Notes: a model not told the origin generated them from the letters alone. DNA of 64,000 nt from Bordetella parapertussis (GCA_945865935.1 CAMBFI010000002.1:248001-312000); one strand, 5' to 3'. Shown: positions 8,784 through 16,163, counted from the first letter of the stretch. Translations and numbers: made by a program.

Positions 8784-9221
8784 ATGGCTGAATCCTCGAC
8801 TAAACCGTACATGATTCGTGCCCTGCACGAGTGGTGTACGGACAATGGCTACACGCCACACATCGTGGTGCGCGTCGATGGCAATACCTTGGTACCAACG
8901 GCGCATATTCGCGATGGCCAAATCACCTTAAATGTTGGTTCACTTGCGACCAATCGTCTGGTGCTAGGCAACGAAGCGATTGAGTTTCAAGCACGATTTA
9001 GCGGTGTAACGGAAAATCTATACGTCCCTGTCGTAGCAGTCACCGCAATCTACGCACGTGAAACGGGTGCCGGGATGGGCTTTGAGGTCGAACAAAGCGC
9101 TGGGCTCTCAGCACAAACACCCGCCTCGTTCCAAACTACCTCTGCAGAGCCTGTCAAACCAAGCGATGGCTCAACACCCTCGCCCGACCCTAAAAAGCCT
9201 AGGCTCACCGTTGTTAAGTAA
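8784..9221 (+). CDS. sspB: ClpXP protease specificity-enhancing factor SspB
   Basis: 145 residues. The folded domain (residues 1-105) has the family marks KPYMIRALHEWCTDNGYTPHI, VNGN-like strands and the NLYVPVVAVTAIYARETGAGM segment. A flexible linker follows, and the protein ends in PKKPRLTVVK, the XB motif that docks on ClpX. SspB delivers ssrA-tagged peptides from stalled ribosomes to ClpXP. Its gene is 43 bases after sspA, and the pair is co-oriented and probably co-transcribed. Confidence 0.93.
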   Translation: MAESSTKPYMIRALHEWCTDNGYTPHIVVRVDGNTLVPTAHIRDGQITLNVGSLATNRLVLGNEAIEFQARFSGVTENLYVPVVAVTAIYARETGAGMGFEVEQSAGLSAQTPASFQTTSAEPVKPSDGSTPSPDPKKPRLTVVK

Positions 9222-9270
9222 GCGGTAGTGCTCCGCTTCGCTGAAGGCAACCTAGTCTAAACAAATCATT

Positions 9271-9276
9271 TATAAT
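9271..9276 (+). promoter_or_regulatory. -10 element of the tRNA-Thr promoter
   Basis: A perfect TATAAT lies 28 bases before the mature tRNA 5' end, a normal distance for a short 5' leader removed by RNase P. No good -35 hexamer is visible at 16-18 bases upstream. Confidence 0.45.
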
Positions 9277-9304
9277 TCGTGCCGCTTTGAAATAAAAGCG
9301 AATC

Positions 9305-9380
9305 GCCGGAGTAGCTCAGTTGGTAGAGCAGCTCACTTGTAATGAGAAGGTCGAGGGTTCGATTCCTTTCTCCGGCACCA
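9305..9380 (+). tRNA. tRNA-Thr (anticodon UGU)
   Basis: 76 bases including an encoded CCA. The acceptor stem is GCCGGAG with CTCCGGC, the D arm GCTC/GAGC, the anticodon TGT at 9338-9340 (tRNA positions 34-36) in the loop CTTGTAA, and the T loop TTCGATT. The top pair of the anticodon stem is a G-A mismatch and the T stem has two G-U pairs, still compatible with a working tRNA. It decodes ACA and by wobble ACG. The 3' end borders a gene-poor, rearranged stretch. Confidence 0.95.
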
Positions 9381-9388
9381 GTTTCAGC

Positions 9389-9429
9389 AAAGGTCTCAAA
9401 GCGTAAATGCTCTGAGACCTTTTGTTTTT
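9389..9429 (+). terminator. Rho-independent terminator after tRNA-Thr
   Basis: Stem AAAGGTCTCA (9389-9398) with TGAGACCTTT (9413-9422) and an inner AGC/GCT extension, followed by TGTTTTTG. It ends the short tRNA transcript 49 bases after the CCA. Confidence 0.8.
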
Positions 9430-9761
9430 GTGGGGCTTGGGGTTGTGAGTCGTTTATTCATGCGGCTCTCTGGCGTGTTTCACTTTTGCGTTTTTGGGCT
9501 TGCAATTTTCATGGTACCGCTATGGTACTGATTTTGATTAATGCGATTACATCTCTGCCACCTTAATCACGGCTCCACACCACGCCAAACGCTGGCTTAC
9601 AGGTTCATGCAGCGTGCGTGATGACTTCCTTAGGGGTTCAAATTGGCACTCACAAAGGCATCCTCAGACCCAAGGTGATGGCACAGGTTTCTAGTTTTTT
9701 ACGAGCCAGCCAGCAGGCTTAGCCAATACCTGCAAAAGCGCACAAATCATGTAATTCTTTA
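9430..9761. other. Gene-free stretch downstream of tRNA-Thr
   Basis: About 330 bases with no supported gene. ATGGTAC occurs twice close together near 9510-9527. One frame near 9580-9620 reads TPRQTLAYRF, faintly like a transposase C-terminus, too short to call. No integrase gene and no second copy of the tRNA 3' end was seen. The position behind a tRNA and the relics further on suggest an old integration site. Confidence 0.4.
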
Positions 9762-9791
9762 TTGACAACAGTCAAATAGCGAAGCTACAAA
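9762..9791 (+). promoter_or_regulatory. Candidate sigma-70 promoter of the precursor-peptide array
   Basis: A consensus TTGACA (9762-9767) is followed after 18 bases by TACAAA (9786-9791, four of six matches to TATAAT). Start would fall near 9798, about 100 bases before the first precursor ATG. The same bases overlap what may be a decayed leader sequence, so the match could be partly fortuitous. Confidence 0.35.
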
Positions 9792-9839
9792 GGTGGTGCA
9801 TTCTTAAAATGCTTACCGCTTTTAGGTAGCTATTGTTGA
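9792..9839 (+). pseudogene. Relic 3' end of a third precursor-peptide gene
   Basis: The frame reads Gly-Gly, then AFLKCLPLLGSYC and a TGA stop. This matches the plan of the two intact genes downstream: Gly-Gly, Ala, a short variable segment and a terminal Cys. There is no usable start codon, because an in-frame TAG lies at 9777-9779. The bases before the Gly-Gly codons (AGCT, then AGGTGGTGC) resemble the end of the intact leaders but with a two-base insertion. I read it as the remains of an older unit. Confidence 0.45.
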
Positions 9840-9896
9840 TTGCTGACAGCAAACCCACACACAACTGGGCGTGGGAACTCAACCTTGGAGTTTGCG

Positions 9897-10016
9897 ATGA
9901 ACATTGAACTTGATGAAGTCGTTGTACAGGATGTCTCTGACGATGCACTGGAGTTAGCTGCAGGTGGTGCGCAGGGGGGTATTCTTACAGATACTCGCGT
10001 TTTCCCATACTGTTAG
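9897..10016 (+). CDS. Putative RiPP precursor peptide 1
   Basis: A 39-residue gene too short for most gene finders. Residues 1-24 form an acidic leader that starts MNIELDEVVVQDV and ends SDDALELAAGG, a double-glycine ending like that of leaders cut by C39-type peptidases. The following 15 residues are AQGGILTDTRVFPYC. TTGGAG at 9885-9890 is well spaced from the ATG. The second gene in the array shares 21 of 24 leader residues but almost nothing after the Gly-Gly. Constant leader and variable core is the hallmark of ribosomally made, modified peptides. The product class is not recognised, and no modifying enzyme lies in this window. A signalling peptide is an alternative. Confidence 0.7.
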   Translation: MNIELDEVVVQDVSDDALELAAGGAQGGILTDTRVFPYC

Positions 10017-10080
10017 GTAGCTATTGCTTACAGCAAACCCACACCCAAGTGGGCGTGGGTACTCAACCTTTGAGCTTGCG

Positions 10081-10203
10081 ATGAATATTGAACTTGAAGA
10101 AGTCGTAGTACAGGAAGTGTCTGATGATGCGCTGGAGCTAGCTGCCGGCGGTGCGCCGGGAGAAAGGGCGACAGCATTTTGGCTTGGCACATGCTTGTGT
10201 TGA
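10081..10203 (+). CDS. Putative RiPP precursor peptide 2
   Basis: 40 residues. The leader starts MNIELEEVVVQEV and ends SDDALELAAGG, differing from peptide 1 only by Asp-to-Glu changes at positions 6 and 12 (and one residue before the conserved block at most). The core is APGERATAFWLGTCLC, with two Cys including the last residue. Many third-position changes in the leader codons (for example GTT/GTA and GCA/GCG) leave the protein the same, so the leader is under purifying selection. A TTGAG site lies at 10070-10074. Reading past the TGA in the same frame gives VLKPWMLGSYC and a second stop, echoing the ending of the relic upstream. Confidence 0.7.
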   Translation: MNIELEEVVVQEVSDDALELAAGGAPGERATAFWLGTCLC

Positions 10204-10263
10204 GTTTTGAAACCTTGGATGTTGGGTAGCTATTGCTGACTGCTTGCCCACATCCACTTGGGT

Positions 10264-10401
10264 TATGAGCCAAACCATAAGCTCGCCGGCGACGGCAGTG
10301 AGTTCGGCAAGAACACGCCCGAACAGGCCGCTGCATTTGTGCGCAGTGAGATTGAACAATGGTCCGCGGCTGTGCGGGCCTCCGGCGCAACCGCGCAATA
10401 A
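10264..10401 (+). pseudogene. 3' fragment of a TctC/Bug-type receptor gene
   Basis: The frame ending at TAA 10399-10401 reads KLAGDGSEFGKNTPEQAA, AFVRSEIEQWSAAVR and ASGATAQ. This is the typical C-terminus of tripartite tricarboxylate receptor proteins (TPEEFA, then a long helix with RSEI.RW..V). There is no start; the similarity begins abruptly where the third peptide repeat unit ends. It is not a copy of the C-terminus of the intact receptor 190 bases downstream, so it comes from a different family member. Confidence 0.7.
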
Positions 10402-10589
10402 TGAACAGCCCATTCTTGTCTTTGCGTACAGCTAGTAGATCTGGAAAACTTGGAACGGGGGTTACCACCAGTATCTCAAGTTACTAATAAGTGTTCTAAG
10501 TGATGTTACGTTAGTTAAATTCTTACTTATGGGTGGTGCAAGTCTTTAACTTGCATCGCCCCTTTCTTGAACTTTCAAGGAGAGAAACG

Positions 10590-11579
10590 ATGCTCATCCC
10601 ACTCGCAGGACGCCGACTTTTTACACGCACGACACTCTGTCTTCTCGCCGCTAGCTCATCCGCTTGGGCGACGCCGCCGAACTACCCGACCGGCACGGCG
10701 AGAATCGTGGTGCCTTTCGCGGCAGGCGGCGCAGCTGATGCAGTAGCGCGAACGCTCGCAGAAGCCATGCGCAAGGAAGGCATCCCCGAGGTGCTGGTCG
10801 AGAATAAGCCAGGCGCCTCTACGCAGCTTGCCGTGACCTACGTGAAGAATGCTAAGCCCGACGGGCTAAGCATGTTACTCACGACCTCGGCTTCATTCGT
10901 ACTATTCCCGTACGCCTTCAAGAAACTTCCCTACGCCCCCGAAGACCTACGACCCGTAGCTCAAATAGTCGATATCCCAACGGCTTTCGTCGCGGGCATG
11001 ACCCAGCCCTTCAACGACCTTAAGGGCTACGTAAACTGGCTGCAGCAAAATCCGAAAGGTGCCAGCATCGGCCTCGCCGCACAAGGGACGTCTGGTCATT
11101 TCGGGTCCGTCAAGCTCGGCCAAGATATCGGAATCGCGTTCACGCCGGTCGTGTATCGAGGCGCCTCGCCGATGCTGGTGGACGTCTCGTCAGGGCTATT
11201 GCCCGTCGGCTACGACGCGGTCGCCAGTATGATGCCTTTGTATCAAGGAAAGAGGATCAAGTTCCTGAGTGTGACCGGCACTAAGCGCCTCCCTATGCTT
11301 CCAGATGTCCCCACGGCCAACGAACTCGGCCTTCCTCAGTTCGAGCATGCGGTACCCTTTTATGCAATCTACGTGCCCGCAAAGACGTCGGACACCACAG
11401 TTATCGCGCTGCAACAGGTCTTGCTCAAGGCCCTGAAGCAACCCGAAGTCGTTGCCAAGCTTGAAACTGCCGGCTTCTTAGTCGCGCCGGCAGACGCAGC
11501 GACCACGGCCAAACGCATCCAGGCCGAGCGCGTCTTTTGGGAACCCGTCATCAAGGCGGTAGGTATCCAGCTCGAATAA
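10590..11579 (+). CDS. Tripartite tricarboxylate transporter receptor, TctC/Bug family
   Basis: 329 residues from ATG 10590 with AAGGAGAG just upstream. A Sec-type signal ends near residue 29. The mature part has the family marks RIVVPFAAGGAADAVARTLAE, VENKPGAST, the Asp-containing ligand loop and the C-terminal KRIQAERVFWEPVIKAVGI. These periplasmic proteins bind carboxylates or related acids and normally work with TctA/TctB. No TctAB is encoded here, as is common for the expanded Bug families of Alcaligenaceae. The next gene is an amidase in the same direction, so the ligand may be an amide or its acid product. Confidence 0.85.
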   Translation: MLIPLAGRRLFTRTTLCLLAASSSAWATPPNYPTGTARIVVPFAAGGAADAVARTLAEAMRKEGIPEVLVENKPGASTQLAVTYVKNAKPDGLSMLLTTSASFVLFPYAFKKLPYAPEDLRPVAQIVDIPTAFVAGMTQPFNDLKGYVNWLQQNPKGASIGLAAQGTSGHFGSVKLGQDIGIAFTPVVYRGASPMLVDVSSGLLPVGYDAVASMMPLYQGKRIKFLSVTGTKRLPMLPDVPTANELGLPQFEHAVPFYAIYVPAKTSDTTVIALQQVLLKALKQPEVVAKLETAGFLVAPADAATTAKRIQAERVFWEPVIKAVGIQLE

Positions 11580-11608
11580 GCCATGCGCCACAACAAGCAA
11601 GGAGTCCA

Positions 11609-13048
11609 ATGATGTCGTCAGATCTGGTCTACAAGAGCGCCTTCGAACTCGCTCAGCTTATTCGTGCCAAGTCGCTATCGCCGGTCGAACTAACTAAAGC
11701 GGTGCTTCAGCGCATTGAGGCCTCACAACCGGTGCTCAACGCCTTTATCACGGTATGCGGAGAGCGTGCCATGGCAGAGGCGAAGGCCGCCGAGCAGGCA
11801 ATAATGCGCGGCGAGCTCATTGGGCCGTTGCATGGGATACCTCTCAGCGTGAAGGATCTCGTTGCCACCGAAGGCGTTCGCACCACCTACGGCTCGCAGA
11901 TCTACCGCGATAACGTGCCTATTAGAGACGCAGTGTCCGTGGCACGGCTACGCCGAGCCGGAGCGATCTTGGTTGGTAAGACCACCTCGCCGGAGTTCGG
12001 CACTTCTCCTATCACCCGCGCCCCTCTCTTTGGGCAGACTAGTAACGCGTGGAACCAGGGCCGCACTTCGGGTGGAAGCAGTGGCGGTGCTGGCGCGGCC
12101 ATTGCCGCAGGCCTCGGCCCGCTCGCGATCGCGAGCGACGGTGGTGGCTCCACCCGCATCCCTGCTGCAGCGAACGGTGTCGTCGGCTTCAAGCAAAGCC
12201 TGGGGGTGGTCCCGCACGACTCAGCAAACGACCAGTTCGGTAACACCTCTTACATCACACCAACAACACGTACGGTCCGCGACACAGCGCTGATGCTTGC
12301 CGTGATGGCCGGCCCTGACGCGTCCGACCCAAACTCCATCAGCCGCATGCCCGCCGACTTCGTCGGCGCTACGACTTGCGACCTGAGCCTCGCAGGCTTA
12401 CGCATTGGTTACCGGCTTCGTCTGGGCAACGATGCTGTAGCCGAGGACGTCATTCGTGAAGTGACAGCCAGTGCACTAGCGTTCCGCGATGCCGGAGCCA
12501 CCGTCTCCGAGGCAGAACACCCATTCAACAACATTGAGCCGGTCTTCTCGACAGTGCTGATGGCCTACCGTTACGCCCAACACGGCAAACACCTCGCGCA
12601 GCATCGCGACATCATGTGCCCGACCTTCGTTCGTCAGATCGAGAACGCGCCGAACACTTCATTCGAGAAAATCTACGCAGCTATCCTCGCGCGTACCGAG
12701 GCCTTCCATGCCGTGCAGTCATGGTTCGAGGACTTCGATATAGTGGCCATGCCGACCATCTCGCGCGGCGCACTGTCGGTAGACCATGACCACTTCGCGC
12801 CGATCGAGATTGACGGTAAAACGGTAGACGTCGTACGCCGTGCTTGGTATCCCTATACCTCCGTCTTCAACCTGACCGGACATCCGGCCGTCTCGCTTCC
12901 TAGCGGCTTCGACCGCGACGGCCTACCGCTCGCCATCCAGCTCGTCGCCCGGCCCGGCGCTGACGCATTATTGATGAAGGTCGCTGCGGCTTTCGAGCAG
13001 CTGCGGCCTTGGGCGCACCTGAAACCCGCGCTGCCCCAACTCGATTGA
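11609..13048 (+). CDS. Amidase signature family hydrolase
   Basis: 479 residues. The Ser-cisSer-Lys triad is visible: Lys in LSVKDLVATEG (about residue 80), the Ser-rich GRTSGGSSGGAGAA loop, and the nucleophile region SDGGGSTRIPAA. The family hydrolyses amides, including fatty amides, aryl amides and amidated side chains; the substrate cannot be told. The start is the ATG pair at 11609/11612, with AAGGAG at 11599-11604. It follows the TctC-type receptor by 29 bases, suggesting uptake and hydrolysis of the same compound. A second, unrelated-looking amidase lies at 36.3 kb. Confidence 0.87.
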   Translation: MMSSDLVYKSAFELAQLIRAKSLSPVELTKAVLQRIEASQPVLNAFITVCGERAMAEAKAAEQAIMRGELIGPLHGIPLSVKDLVATEGVRTTYGSQIYRDNVPIRDAVSVARLRRAGAILVGKTTSPEFGTSPITRAPLFGQTSNAWNQGRTSGGSSGGAGAAIAAGLGPLAIASDGGGSTRIPAAANGVVGFKQSLGVVPHDSANDQFGNTSYITPTTRTVRDTALMLAVMAGPDASDPNSISRMPADFVGATTCDLSLAGLRIGYRLRLGNDAVAEDVIREVTASALAFRDAGATVSEAEHPFNNIEPVFSTVLMAYRYAQHGKHLAQHRDIMCPTFVRQIENAPNTSFEKIYAAILARTEAFHAVQSWFEDFDIVAMPTISRGALSVDHDHFAPIEIDGKTVDVVRRAWYPYTSVFNLTGHPAVSLPSGFDRDGLPLAIQLVARPGADALLMKVAAAFEQLRPWAHLKPALPQLD

Positions 13049-13168
13049 GCGAAGGAGGCACCGAGGGAATAAGTATTTAGAAAAAGGTAGTCTGAACAAC
13101 CCAGACAGATTAGTATCGCTACAGCACTTTCCGATACAGTTTTTAAATTTGATTCGAGAGCTCATCGC

Positions 13169-14077
13169 ATGTCAGTACAGCCAACTACTCGCTTTCGCGA
13201 ACTTATCAAACAACCGGGCTGTGTCATTCAGCCGGCAATTTTTAATCCCCTGAGCGCGAAAATTGCTGAGGCTTGCGGTTTTGAAGCACTCTGCCTCGGC
13301 GGGTATGCGATGGGCGCCCACACCGCGATTACCGAGCCGCTGATGTCGCTAGAGGAAGTTGCTCAAATCGTTCGCGGAGTACGTCTGGTTACTAATCTGC
13401 CACTTATGGTAGACGCTGGCGCCGGCTGGGGTGATCCTTTGCATGTTATGCGAACAGTCAAAGTGCTAGAGCAGGCAGGCGCCTCTTCATTGCACATCGA
13501 AGACCAGTTTTTCCCCAAGAGGGCGAGGTACCACATGGGGGTCGAGGAGGTGATTTCCACGGAGGAGATGGTCCAAAAAATAAATGCTGCCTGCCAATCC
13601 CGTCAGGATCCTGACTTTATGATCGTCGTGCGGACAGATGCTATGCGAACGCACAGTTACGCGGAAGGCGTTCGACGTTGCAATGCCTATGTTGAAGCGG
13701 GTGCCGACATGATCATGATATTCCCAGACAGTGAACAAGAGACTCGCAATGCGCGCCAAGACATACCAGACGTTCCATTAGTCTACGTCAATAGCACAGG
13801 TAATAAATTTAATCGTGGTGTCTACACCCGAGACCAGCTCGATCAGTGGGGTTACAAGATTCTTTATGATGCAATCAGCTCGGTCAACGTGGTTGCAAAA
13901 ACGTTGTTTAGCTATTACACGCACTTAAATCAGACCGGGGAACATGGGCTGGATAATTCTGAGATGGTCCAGATTCGCGCCAGCGTTGAAAGGGCGATTG
14001 GTCTAGAGGAAATGTATAAACTCGAACAGCTCACTCTTGGGGACATTCACATGCCAAAACTGAGCCATCCTAAATAA
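13169..14077 (+). CDS. Isocitrate lyase/PEP mutase family enzyme
   Basis: 302 residues with the (beta/alpha)8 fold of this superfamily. Marks are CLGGYAMGA, the metal-binding segment VDAGAGWGDP, the HIEDQFFPKR region and VVRTDAMRTHSYAEGVRR. The active-site loop here reads PKRARYHMG rather than the KKCGH of isocitrate lyase proper, so it is closer to oxaloacetate decarboxylases, methylisocitrate-lyase-like or carboxyphosphonoenolpyruvate mutase-like members. Such genes are frequent beside TctC receptors. It likely cleaves or decarboxylates a C4-C7 acid. It precedes a convergent isochorismatase-family gene. Confidence 0.82.
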   Translation: MSVQPTTRFRELIKQPGCVIQPAIFNPLSAKIAEACGFEALCLGGYAMGAHTAITEPLMSLEEVAQIVRGVRLVTNLPLMVDAGAGWGDPLHVMRTVKVLEQAGASSLHIEDQFFPKRARYHMGVEEVISTEEMVQKINAACQSRQDPDFMIVVRTDAMRTHSYAEGVRRCNAYVEAGADMIMIFPDSEQETRNARQDIPDVPLVYVNSTGNKFNRGVYTRDQLDQWGYKILYDAISSVNVVAKTLFSYYTHLNQTGEHGLDNSEMVQIRASVERAIGLEEMYKLEQLTLGDIHMPKLSHPK

Positions 14078-14124
14078 TCACCGCACCAAGAGCTTGGTGT
14101 AGGGTCTACGGGAGCCTTGTGTTT

Positions 14125-14811
14125 TCACGCTAATGATTCAAAATACCGATAAACCTCTTGAATATTGACTACGTCGGCGAACTGTCTATCCATGTCAAAC
14201 AAACTTATCGCATTAGAAATAGGAAATCTGTCGAAGACAGCCTCCTGTGGAATAATTACCCGATAGTTATAAGACGCAGCATCAAAAACCGTAGCCCGTA
14301 CGCAATTGCTTGTCGAACCACCAACAACGATCACGGTATCAATTTGTCGATCTACTAGATATCCCAACAGCGGCGTGCCATGAAAGCAGCTAGGCTTCTT
14401 TTTGACAAATTCAATATCGTTGTCGGTTGGAATTAATTCATCCGCCAGCTCTGAGCCAATCTGTCCAGCCAGACACCACCGCGGTGAGTTAAGAAGATCT
14501 CGCTTTCGCGCATAGACGCCCATATCGATGCCCGAAGGGGAAATCTCAAATCGGGTAAAAAATACTGGGATTTTATGCATTTGACCGTGGCTAACTAAGG
14601 AGACGATATTAGCCATCGCTTCATGGCCTGGCTTCCCTGCGTTTGAGGGCCAATCAGCCTCTTCACCAGGTACGCCAACCATAAACTTTTGCGCATCAAC
14701 CACAATAATCGCAGGCCGTTTTCCATAGCCCATTCTTCTGGCAAACTTTCCGCGCTCAAGGACTTCCCGGTCTTGTTGGCTTAAATATTGGTCCCAAGGT
14801 TTTTGAGTCAT
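14125..14811 (-). CDS. Isochorismatase-family cysteine hydrolase
   Basis: 228 residues from the ATG at 14811; a frame 16 residues longer starts at 14859, and neither start has a good ribosome site. The family triad is visible: Asp in AIIVVDAQKFMVG, Lys in EFVKKKPSCFHGT, and Cys in VVGGSTSNCVRATVFDA. Members hydrolyse nicotinamide, N-carbamoylsarcosine, ureidoacrylate or isochorismate. The N-terminal extension before the first strand (WDQYLSQQDREVLERGKFARRMG) resembles N-carbamoylsarcosine amidase-like members, which favours a C-N amide substrate. It lies head to tail with the TctC-like gene on the same strand. Confidence 0.83.
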   Translation of the reverse strand: MTQKPWDQYLSQQDREVLERGKFARRMGYGKRPAIIVVDAQKFMVGVPGEEADWPSNAGKPGHEAMANIVSLVSHGQMHKIPVFFTRFEISPSGIDMGVYARKRDLLNSPRWCLAGQIGSELADELIPTDNDIEFVKKKPSCFHGTPLLGYLVDRQIDTVIVVGGSTSNCVRATVFDAASYNYRVIIPQEAVFDRFPISNAISLFDMDRQFADVVNIQEVYRYFESLA

Positions 14812-14935
14812 ATTTTTGTATGCTTTCCCATAAAATAACCTGCGCAATGCAATAGGCATAAAAAGGATAGAAGCCTTGCCTTAATTCACCTATTGGTTGC
14901 CATCGCGAGCTCTAGAACAGCTGTTGACAGACCCT

Positions 14936-15931
14936 CTATTTTTGGCGAATGCCAATTGCCTCCGCCGTGGCAGTCCAGCGATCGACGTCAGTTGCTAAAA
15001 GCACGCGTAACTGGTCTGGGGTTGAAATCATTGGTCGTGCCCCGAGCGTTTCTAGAAATTTTTCAAACGCCGGCGTCTGGACGATCTTCTTTATCTCGGC
15101 ATTTAGAATGTCACGCGCTTTCTTGTCCATACCTGCTGGACCAAAAGCTCCCCACCAAATCGTTACGACATAGTCCAAGCCAGTTTGCTCTTTGACCGTT
15201 GGAACATTAGGAAAACTGGGGTCGCGAGTCGCGCCCGTAAATGCGATCTTGGGGAGCGCATCTGCCGCGGTACCTTTAATCGAGGCCATGGTCGTAAATA
15301 GAAAGTCGATGCGGCCAGCAACTAAATCGAGTTGGGCCGGGCTAATTCCTTTGTACGCAATACTTTGCATTTTTAAGCCACCAACCTCTTTGGCAAGTAA
15401 CTCCGTCATTAATTGAGCGTTATCACCTATTCCTGCTGTGCCGTAGTTAACTTTTCCCGGATTAGCTTTAACGTAGGCAATGAGTTCATTGAGATTCTTT
15501 ACACCCAAGTTCTCGCGGAGCAACAGCACGAAAGGGGATTCGGCCACTGTCGTGATAGGTTCGAATGCTAACTTTGCATCGTACGGTGTTTTCTGTACGC
15601 CTGCGGTTGTGGCGAGCGAACCTGATACAAACAAAATCGTGTAGCCGTCTTTCGCGGCTTGCGCGACATAGTTTGCGCCAACGACACTGCCAGCTCCGGG
15701 TTTGTTTTCAATCAAAAAAGGTTGTCCCAAGCTTTGCCGCAAGCTGTCGGCTAACCGTCTAGCGATCACATCGTTGCTGCCCCCTGGAGCAAACGGTACG
15801 ACGATCCGGACAGGCTTATCAGGCCATTTGCTCGTTTGTGCATGGCTCGGACTCGCCAAGAGAACACTGCTGATGGCACACACCGCTCCAGCAACGAAAA
15901 TCCTTCTCAACGCGTGGCATTTTATATACAT
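14936..15931 (-). CDS. Tripartite tricarboxylate transporter receptor, TctC/Bug family
   Basis: 331 residues. I chose the inner ATG at 15931, which has AAGGA at a proper distance; the ATG at 15937 touches that site. The signal peptide ends near SHAQ. The mature part contains KPVRIVVPFAPGGSNDVIARRLAD, LIENKPGAGSVVGANYVA, KVNYGTAGIGDNAQLM and the C-terminal TPDQLRVLLATDVDRWTATAEAIGI. It should bind a carboxylate in the periplasm. With the isochorismatase-family gene about 75 bases after its start-distal end, the two probably form one operon. Confidence 0.87.
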   Translation of the reverse strand: MYIKCHALRRIFVAGAVCAISSVLLASPSHAQTSKWPDKPVRIVVPFAPGGSNDVIARRLADSLRQSLGQPFLIENKPGAGSVVGANYVAQAAKDGYTILFVSGSLATTAGVQKTPYDAKLAFEPITTVAESPFVLLLRENLGVKNLNELIAYVKANPGKVNYGTAGIGDNAQLMTELLAKEVGGLKMQSIAYKGISPAQLDLVAGRIDFLFTTMASIKGTAADALPKIAFTGATRDPSFPNVPTVKEQTGLDYVVTIWWGAFGPAGMDKKARDILNAEIKKIVQTPAFEKFLETLGARPMISTPDQLRVLLATDVDRWTATAEAIGIRQK

Positions 15932-15959
15932 GATCATCCTTTTCTATCAGGTTAAATGA

Positions 15960-16163
15960 ACGGGGTTTCCATCTTGAGTATTAGCTTACAGCCTTTGTGA
16001 CCTATAGAGCGCTAAAACAGCAGCTTAGACAGGTTGCTTGAGCTAGGCTGTTCGATTATTTCTACGGGCACCACCTTAAATGGGCTACTCCATTTGTGTA
16101 AAGCAAGCTAGAGACATATGAGCGTGCCTCAGCGTGAGGCCCGGAACTGTCTAAATATTGGGA
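15960..16163. other. Intergenic stretch before the paired hairpins
   Basis: About 200 bases between the receptor promoter side and the hairpins at 16164. A short perfect hairpin, GCCTCA with TGAGGC, lies at 16126-16140. No gene or tRNA was seen. The receptor gene must have its promoter here. Confidence 0.4.

Larger units (their letters stand above)
9826..10262 (+). repeat. Tandem array of precursor-peptide units (two full, one cut short)
   Basis: Each unit starts with GTAGCTATTG (at 9826, 10017 and 10226). Then come a Cys/Tyr-coding or CAGCAAA stretch, a hairpin with arms CCCAC and GTGGG (9854-9875; 10037-10060; left arm only at 10247-10251), CTCAACCTT(G/T)GAG, TTGCG and the precursor ATG. 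Spacing between unit starts is 191 and 209 bases. The third unit loses similarity after the hairpin and runs into a tctC fragment. The nearly identical non-coding part points to recent duplication or ongoing gene conversion. Confidence 0.85.

Noticed and set aside
9580-9625. A short frame reading TPRQTLAYRF resembling an IS30-type transposase C-terminus
   Set aside because: Only about ten residues match loosely, with no upstream coding similarity or terminal repeats, so an insertion sequence is not supported.
9792-9839. An intact third precursor-peptide gene
   Set aside because: The Gly-Gly and core-like part exist, but an in-frame stop and the absence of a start mean it cannot be made as it stands.
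9826-10262. CRISPR array
   Set aside because: Three repeats spaced by about 190-210 bases with coding content are far from CRISPR spacing, and no cas genes are present.
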